This document shows, piece by piece, positions 56,757-64,000 of a DNA stretch of 64,000 bases. The translations under genes were made by a program, and so were the position numbers. The DNA lies in the NCBI RefSeq assembly GCF_964199755.1, contig NC_133903.1:5287001-5351000 (forward strand). The letters are read 5' to 3'. Source of the DNA: Larus michahellis (lineage: Eukaryota > Chordata > Aves > Charadriiformes > Laridae). Under the pieces are notes generated by a model. The model saw only the letters and a list, made by a program, of their open reading frames with translations, did not search any database and had not been told where the DNA came from. How positions within the stretch are numbered: the first letter of the stretch is position 1; the number at the start of each line of letters is the position of its first letter.

Positions 56757-56770
56757 CTATTTTTGCACCA

Positions 56771-58296
56771 CCCTTTGCATGCCGTGTAGTGAGGGCTTTC
56801 TTTCAAAAAGGACGCTACTGCATGAAGAACGGAGCAGAGGCCAGAGCCTGAAAACCGAGTGAGCTGATGGCTTTTATAGTCACCCTTCACAAAGGAAACA
56901 GCATTTTAATAGCAATAACGTGTTTAAAGTAGTGTAAATCTAATGTTGCTGAACGGGGTTTACTAGAGAATGACCTTCCTCAGCCTTGCAGAGTTGCTAA
57001 GCCAGAGAAAGCAATAATGCTTTTTCCCCCAGACCCACGCCAACTTTCTCAAACAAAACTGAACAAATCTGCAACAAAATAGAACAAATCTGTAATCCGT
57101 TGCTGTTACTCCACGTACCCTAAATAACACCTAAGGATCTACAGGAATTTTTAATGATTTGGATCTTTGGAACAACCAACCCCCAAGAACTGGCTGGCAG
57201 GCAAAAACCAGAAGACGATGTTGAGCTTTTCTGTGAAAATTCCAATCCTGGTGGCATTTAATAGGGCCACTCGCAGCACCACTCTATCAGGCAAAACTGG
57301 TAACAAAAATACTAAAGACCTTTTTTCCTTTTGAGAGATTTTGAGGCACTTTAGACTCAGTATAAAGTAGTTCTTACACAGACGCTATTTAGAGATACGA
57401 AATTCTGAAGTTTACGCCCATCTTTGTCCCACCCTGAACTGCAGGGACAGGGATGTTGCCTCCCTCTTGCTGCTCCCTCGCTGTCCCCAGCCTGCTGCTG
57501 CCACCACAGGCGAAGTCACCCAACCAGACCAGCACACGATGTCCCCACCTGAACGACCTGAGGTTTCCTTCCACCGCTCCAGCCATGTCTGCTCTCAAGA
57601 CCGACTGATCTCAAAGAACAGTTTCTCTCATTTCTTTCCAGGCTTCCCTACACTTGCTCGCTGGAAGAGGAGCTGTCATTACTGTCTGTTCTCACATTTT
57701 TACACTGGAGCTCTGCTAATCTTAAACCAAAGGAAATGTGTACACAATCAAAACACACTTCTAAATTCTGCCTTCGTATTTCCCAAAAATTTCCTTTTAC
57801 AAACTTTCAACAATTAATGCCAACGAGAAGTGTAACGAAGGTGCTTAATCTCTCTGTACAAACTTGAAATTTGCTGTAGCCCTTTTAACTCTTCTTCAGA
57901 GTTACTGATGTAGAGGAGACACTGGGTTACAATTCCATTCTGCAGTATCCCAAGTTGGAAAAATCTCCATTGAAACACCCACCCAGCACTGTATGAACAC
58001 ACCTCGTCTGTGTCAGGGCACGGCAAGGAGCCTGCACGCAGTTTTAAGCTCTAGGAATGCAGTCCTTGCGGTTATCCTCACAAAACAACTCACCAAACAG
58101 CTGGGTCATTCCCTCTAGGACAGAAATGACCCACAGCAAGGGATCTGTGGCACTTTAGGGTAGAGGGCACTTTGCTTCTCTGGAGGAGCTGACCTAAATT
58201 ACACCCAGATGGACAATACAATGATTTCCATAGATGATGATAAAGTCCATGGATGCCCTCTGTTAAGCACTCCACCAGCCCTGTGAGGCAGCTCAA
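56771..58296. other. Tail-to-tail MPRIP/PLD6 interval, probable PLD6 3' UTR
   Basis: AT-richer than the flanks, with no coding exon. On the minus strand, ATTAAA hexamers at 57257-57262 and 57150-57155 are the better candidates for PLD6 3'-end formation; no minus-strand AATAAA was found here. MPRIP and PLD6 transcripts converge in this stretch. Confidence 0.55.
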
Positions 58297-58538
58297 TCAT
58301 TTACTGTCTTTAGAAAAAAATTTGTACTTGATGGGATTGTACTTCTCCCAAATCCTTTCAAACTCATCCAGAAAAGGCTTCACATACTCGACATCCTCCG
58401 TGACCAGCACGTTCTCCCGGTTGTTCTGGATCGCTTGGGTGGTCCAGTTGAGGGAGCCCGTGATGAGCATCCTCCCGTCCACGACAGCGAACTTGTGGTG
58501 CATGTAACCGCTCTCCTGGTCGTGGCGCACCTGGATCC
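58297..58538 (-). CDS. PLD6: PLD6 exon 2 coding part with HKD motif
   Basis: Completes Gly138 and encodes [20 protein letters not shown], then the C-terminal half, ending [10 protein letters not shown] and TGA. Markedly lower GC than exon 1. The C-terminus is shorter than in human, which has a longer Ser/Arg tail. Confidence 0.97.
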
Positions 58539-59045
58539 CTACAAAGACACAACCACCTCTTCAGTGGCGACCGACGCCATCGCCCAACAGCCGCCCCAGC
58601 GCCCGGCCGTGCCCTGCCCCGCGGCCGCCTCACCGGCCTGCCGGAGGAGGCTGATCTGGGAGCCCTGGACCCCCATGTACTGGGTGTCGGTGACGATGCG
58701 GACGCGGACGCCGCGGCGATGGAGCAGCCGGACGGCGCGGCCCAGCTGCGGGCTGGAGAAGGCGAAGAGGCAGATGTCGAGGGAGCGGCGGGCGGTGAGG
58801 AGATGCCGCAGGAGGCGGCTGAGGGGGCAGTCGCCGTGCGGCAGCGGGCAGTGGCAGGGCCGCGCCGCCGCCCCGGGCCCCGCCGCCTCGGCCAGCAGCG
58901 CCTCGGTGCAGCTGGGCGGCGAGGGGAACACCAGCACCTCGCGTAGGGGCCGGGCCCGCCGCCGCCAGGCCGCCAGCGCCAGGCACAGCGCCGCCGCCGC
59001 CGCCAGCGCCAGCCCGGCCCGCCGCGCCGCGCCCGCCGCCCACAT
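58297..59045 (-). CDS. PLD6: PLD6, mitochondrial cardiolipin hydrolase (Zucchini), complete, two exons
   Basis: Single-HKD phospholipase D family protein of the outer mitochondrial membrane. It is known to hydrolyse cardiolipin to phosphatidic acid in mitochondrial fusion signalling and, as Zucchini, to act as endonuclease in piRNA biogenesis. It works as a homodimer. The spliced protein is 217 residues (mouse ~221). Residues 11-27 form an Ala/Leu membrane anchor followed by RRRAR. C46, C64, C66 and H70 fit the atypical zinc-binding segment. [20 protein letters not shown] lies at 92-111. The catalytic HKD is at 151-158 (H151, K153, D158) within [30 protein letters not shown] follows. I chose the ATG at 59045 because it directly precedes the anchor; the frame is open upstream to another ATG at 59309. 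Intact active site, no break seen. Confidence 0.97.
58539..58633 (-). other. PLD6: PLD6 95-nt intron
   Basis: Minus-strand GTGAGG...TCTTTGTAG. Retention would add an unrelated GC-rich tail and a stop before the HKD motif, so splicing is needed for activity. Confidence 0.95.
58634..59045 (-). CDS. PLD6: PLD6 exon 1 coding part
   Basis: 412 nt encoding residues 1-137 and one base of Gly138, ending G/GTGAGG. Extremely GC-rich, inside a CpG island. Carries the anchor, the zinc-binding segment and the first half of the catalytic fold. Confidence 0.96.
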
Positions 59046-59291
59046 GCCCCCGCCGCCGCCCGGCGCATGCGCGGAGGCTCCGAGCGCTGCCGCGGCGGGA
59101 AGTTTCCTCAGGGAACCGCCGCGGTGTCTAGCGCCACCCCGCCCCGGCCGACCGCCTTCCCGGCCCCCGGGGGCTCGGGCTGCCTCGGGGAGGTGGGGGA
59201 AAGGCGGCCCCGGAGGCAGTGAAGAGCGGCCACCGGCCCCCCTCGCCTGACTGGGCGCGCTGAGGAGCGCCCAGTAACCCCTCCCCAGCAC

Positions 59292-59390
59292 CCGCCGGCT
59301 GCCCGGCATCGCCAGGTCCCGGCTGAGGGGACAGGGACAGACAGCCGCCGGCTACCCGGCGCCGCCAAGCCCCGGCTGAGGAGACAAGGG
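59292..59390. repeat. Imperfect ~45-bp tandem duplication upstream of PLD6
   Basis: CCGCCGGCT-x-CCCGGC...CCCGGCTGAGG-x-GACA-x-GG occurs at 59292-59336 and again at 59345-59390, separated by 8 nt (period 53) with several mismatches. Confidence 0.85.
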
Positions 59391-59521
59391 TGGCAGAATT
59401 AGGGCACAAAGGCCCGGGCTGTAACCGCAGGGCGGTGGTGGGGCTCTCCCTGCTCCCTCCTCCCGCCCTTCTGCCTCTGCTCGGCCAGGCAGAAATCACA
59501 CCGGGATAAAGAAAGAGCCGG

Positions 59522-59527
59522 CTTTAA
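59522..59527 (-). promoter_or_regulatory. FLCN: Candidate distal FLCN poly(A) signal (ATTAAA)
   Basis: Minus-strand ATTAAA followed by GGCTCTTTCTTTATCC and a GGTGTGATTTCTGCC G/T-rich element. It would give FLCN a ~2.5-kb 3' UTR ending about 0.45 kb before the PLD6 start codon. Confidence 0.5.
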
Positions 59528-62073
59528 TCAGTTTGTCTCTAAGGCGTACCGTTCAGAGGGAAGGAGGGCGGTGAAAGATGGCTGCAGACATGATTTTCCG
59601 TTAATTAAGTTGTGCACATTCCAGCTATCGCTGACGGCAAAAGGAGCGCCCGGGGCCTGATCCACAAGCTGCAGGAACTTGCCCAGACAATTATTTGGTA
59701 ATCCCAGGTGTAGATCTGTTCTGGCAGGCAAGCACAGCTGGTTTTATGCTACGCAGGAGGCCTAGGTTCACAGAAACTCTCCCCTTTCTTTCCTGTGGGT
59801 ACTTTATACGTGTTAAATTGGTGGTTTCCTTGCCCTGGCTCAAAAATGGTATGTTACCCAGAGTGTGGTTGTCCGTGACAGCCCTGTTTTGGATCAGGAC
59901 GGAGACAGATGGACATTGCATCCAACTCACTGCTTACACAAGCGCAAGGAAAAAATGAAGCCTCATGCTCGACCTGGTGATCACCATTTTTCTGTCTTCG
60001 AAAAAGAACACACCTCTGTTCAGAAACGGGGGCTTTGCTAGTGGGTGCTTATGCACCAACTGCGGGTTAGCTAGAGACTCAGTTTTAACGTGTGATCGCT
60101 CGGGAGAGCTATTCTTTAAAAGATAAAAAACAGTTGAGCAAGCGAGAAGGTCTAAATGCCAAATAATGTCTTACCTATTGTGTTACACAGCTCTGAATTG
60201 GATCAGAATAGATTTCAAGTAGGAAAAAAAAAAAAAAAAAAAAGTAGATCACTTAAAAGGTAGCCCCAAGAGCAAGCACTGACCTAGTACTAGAAATTCC
60301 GCTTCACTAGTCCACGCTTGCCTAGTGACTTCTGCAACTTTTATGCCAGTCTCGGTGGGCTTTGTTTTCCCCTCAGGAGTGGCACCCAGGGCACGGGAAG
60401 CAGGATGCACACGCTATTCACACCTTCCTTTCCTGGGGATAGAGCTTGAGCACCTCTTTTGTTTCCCCGTCTCCTTATTGACAATTGGGAAATGCAAGGC
60501 CTTTTTGCAAACCCTGAAATTAAAGACGTGGTTAGTTTTTGAAGTGAGAGAGTAATGCCCTTTTCCAAGCATCTGTTGGCTGTTTGAATATCCTACAGTT
60601 GGCTTTTATGTCCAGTCGAACATTTTCAATTAATATATGGAGCAAGAGATGCTCAGATATGTACAAGAAACAAAGTTCAGGAGGAAAAGACCTGTTAAAT
60701 TCTGGAAATTAGATCAAGGCTAAGATGCAGGAATTACCTTGTGGATCAACCGCTGCTTCCCCCACCCCAACACAGACACACACTGAAAATCAACACAAAA
60801 CTAGGCTTTGTCCATTTTACAAAAATAGCTCTTAATGAGATTTAATGCCTGTCTCTATTTTTACAGATGTTCCAGACAAAAATCAACCTGCATATTTTAT
60901 ACATAAGAACAGAACTCGTGACAAGTTGGAACATCCCCTCTGAGCTTGAGTCTTGTTTGAATGAGTGTAGAAGGTCACCTGGGTAAAACCTGCCTCTAAC
61001 TTGTTAAAAATGTCTACGGTAACATCAAGTTTTCCCAACAATGATCCAGGAAAAGACAAAAAAATAAAAGACTTCACAACAGAAACTGTAATTCCTTACA
61101 ATACAGATAAGGAATATCCGTTTAGGTAATTAAAAAATGCACCAATGTTTCCATGAACTATTAAGCATTCAAAATGGCTACTATAGAGTTATATAAGAAG
61201 GGAGCACCTACAGGTTGGATCTTTTCTGCTTAACTTAATTAGAAAGCTAGGAAACTATTTCTGAAGACAGAACACCACCAGCAACCTTATCTTGGCGAGG
61301 TTATCTTCATTACCTGGAAGTTCTGCAACCAGAGGCAAAACAAGGCGAGTATTTTACCCTCTAGAGAGGCAAGCAGGCTGCATTTTGAGACTCCTTATAT
61401 TACAATTTCCCCCCACCCCAGACAAGATTTCCAAAGCAAATGCTGAACCTGTCTCAAGTTAAGATATCAATAAATAAAGTGGAGTGACAGGACTCCAATA
61501 GGATGTCCTGACTTATGCTACAGCAGAAAATAGTCTCTTCTTAAATCCGAGCATAAAGTGGTTTGAAATAATTTACACATGATCCATACCCTGTGACGTG
61601 TCACTTATTTTTGGTTCTTGTTCTCTCAGGCATTTAGGAGATTCATGTGGGATTCGGAGAGATTAACTATATCCACTCCCAGGAGTTCTGGATGTTGTCA
61701 CAGGTATCCGAGTCTTGCCAATGAAATCTAAAACTGAGGTCTACTGCCGCACCATAATGCTTAATGAGGACAGTATGAGATTTTAATTAATTCATACTGA
61801 TTCCTTGAGTGTTGCTGTATTTTAGTCTTGAGTGTGGAGGTCTAGATTTAGAGTTGAGTTTCAAGACAGAGAGCAGCACTATTTATTAGCACTTATTAGT
61901 CCAGTCTCACAGCAATTAGAAAAGACTCAAGTCACTCTTCAAGTTAGTTTGAGGACCAGAAGAATAGTGATGAAGTTTCACTATCCGCCTAATGCACGTG
62001 CTGCAGGCTCAGCAGAGGCAACTCGGGGTTCCCTGCGATTATCTGAAGGCAGCAAGTGAGGTTTGGGCACCCT
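59528..62073 (-). other. FLCN: Probable FLCN 3' UTR / FLCN-PLD6 intergenic
   Basis: AT-rich sequence with no coding exon on either strand; a poly(A) run at 60222-60243 lies inside it. A proximal minus-strand AATAAA at 61882-61887 and a distal ATTAAA at 59522-59527 are the candidate ends. Confidence 0.55.
61882..61887 (-). promoter_or_regulatory. FLCN: Candidate proximal FLCN poly(A) signal
   Basis: Minus-strand AATAAA about 190 nt after the FLCN stop, followed by a TGCTGCTCTCTGTCTTG stretch. Confidence 0.45.
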
Positions 62074-63164
<1,091 letters not shown>

Positions 63165-64000
63165 CTACAGGATCAGAAAGAGGGGGGAAAAGGGGGAGAA
63201 AGAGGATACACAAGCTATGGGTTACCCACTTACACCTTTGCTAGTAATGTTAGCAAGGACTAGTCCATTTATTCTATGGCCTGGGCCTGAACACCTGCTG
63301 GAATTACCAACAAGAATACACATTTGTTCCACCTCTTATTCTGTTCAAGAGCACTAGCTTGCGCCCCTTTTTCACGTTGGTCTGGTGCATTAATGCAGCT
63401 TCATCTGTAGGCAGAAAGCTACACTATTAATAACAGCACAGCCAATTTCAACATAGAATTTGGCTTGATTAGTTCACAGATAACAATCTTCCTTGAGTCA
63501 GGAAGAAGCCTACTGTTCTACAAGGTCGAAAAATATACCCTCCAGTCACCTGCCTTGATTTCGTTTCCATGGAAGAGAAGTTAAAGATCATGCCACTAGA
63601 AAGATGTTTGATCCAAGAAACAACATGGAATTTTGTGACGGATCCCAGGATATGCACACAGGTTCAGAGGCCTTCGTTTTTTTCAGACACAGTTTTAAAC
63701 CGAAGCTGTTTAGATTTTGTTGTTGCTAGTCCCATATCAAAAGCTCATTAAAAAAATGTAAAGTTATAAAAAAATCTTCATGCTTTGTACCATATACATA
63801 GCATATATAAACAAATATAAACCCTCAATTTTAAAGTCTCCGCTTACTCTTGATTTAATATTCTTCTTGTTAAGGGCAGTTCCAGGACACCTAGTTAAAA
63901 AACAAACCAACAACCAACCCAAGGCATTCCTTTCCTGGACCACTTTTTGGAATTCCCTAGGAGACTATTTTCCCAGCAGTCCGTGGCCTAGTAAGTTTGA
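63165..64000 (-). other. FLCN: FLCN intron (3' portion)
   Basis: AT-rich; no upstream FLCN exon recognised before the window ends. A purine-rich GAGGGGGGAAAAGGGGGAG run on the + strand lies near 63179-63202, just upstream of the exon in transcription sense. Confidence 0.7.

Larger units (their letters stand above)
49195..56770 (+). other. MPRIP: Probable MPRIP 3' UTR (~7.5 kb)
   Basis: No coding exon is recognisable after the stop. The stretch carries three candidate poly(A) signals (50262, 53563, 56751), three Pumilio-type TGTAAATA motifs, a (GGA)n run and several A or T homopolymers (50021-50037, 54222-54238, 54655-54680, 54894-54911). The right boundary is placed about 15 nt past the last AATAAA. 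That the whole length is transcribed as one UTR is inference. Confidence 0.6.
58560..59480. promoter_or_regulatory. PLD6: CpG island over PLD6 exon 1 and upstream region
   Basis: The region is visibly saturated with CG dinucleotides (CCGCCGCCG and GCGCCGC runs) compared with the AT-richer flanks on both sides. It covers the PLD6 coding start and about 0.4 kb upstream and is the probable promoter. No TATA box is evident. Confidence 0.75.

Noticed and set aside
58435-59250. 271-codon + strand frame across PLD6
   Set aside because: It is the antisense shadow of the CpG-rich PLD6 exon 1; the minus-strand reading has the full conserved protein.
61132-61700. Possible additional small gene between FLCN and PLD6
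   Set aside because: No open frame with conserved motif and no paired splice sites; fits AT-rich 3' UTR or intergenic sequence.

Overview
This is a vertebrate nuclear window, almost certainly from a bird. Three genes are recognisable from their spliced exons: the 3' part of MPRIP (myosin phosphatase Rho-interacting protein) on the + strand, all of PLD6 (mitochondrial cardiolipin hydrolase / Zucchini) on the - strand, and the last two coding exons of FLCN (folliculin) on the - strand. The order MPRIP - PLD6 - FLCN is the one on human 17p11.2. Three short CR1-type LINE fragments (the characteristic avian/reptilian retroposon 3' end), short introns and high GC suggest an avian microchromosome. 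Species cannot be named from the sequence.

Layout. 1-4388 is MPRIP intron. 4389-49194 holds 22 MPRIP coding exons. All junctions have GT...AG sites and compatible phases, from the second half of the first PH domain to two alternative C-termini. The start codon and the first ~90 residues lie upstream of the window. Two large optional coding blocks are visible. One is a 357-nt in-frame extension of the fourth exon, made by choice of 5' splice site. The other is a 3,870-nt (1,290-codon) phase-0 exon at 34220-38089, encoding a very long coiled-coil region. Without both, the visible protein is 949 residues and matches the classic ~1,025-1,038-residue M-RIP. With both it is about 2,358 residues in the window. 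A probable ~7.5-kb 3' UTR runs to a poly(A) signal at 56751.

From 56.8 to 58.3 kb is the tail-to-tail MPRIP/PLD6 interval. PLD6 (58297-59045) has two exons separated by a 95-nt intron and sits in a strong CpG island. 59.5-62.07 kb is probably FLCN 3' UTR. FLCN coding exons lie at 62074-62275 and 63059-63164, and FLCN intron fills the rest.

The genes are independent: MPRIP targets myosin phosphatase and RhoA to actin, PLD6 acts at the mitochondrial outer membrane in lipid signalling and piRNA biogenesis, and FLCN acts in lysosomal Rag/mTORC1 signalling. The shared signal is conserved synteny. I found no CRISPR array, prokaryotic mobile element, virus or tRNA/rRNA gene. The most interesting material is MPRIP isoform architecture (giant exon, alternative donor, alternative ends) and local duplications, including one in the PLD6 upstream region.
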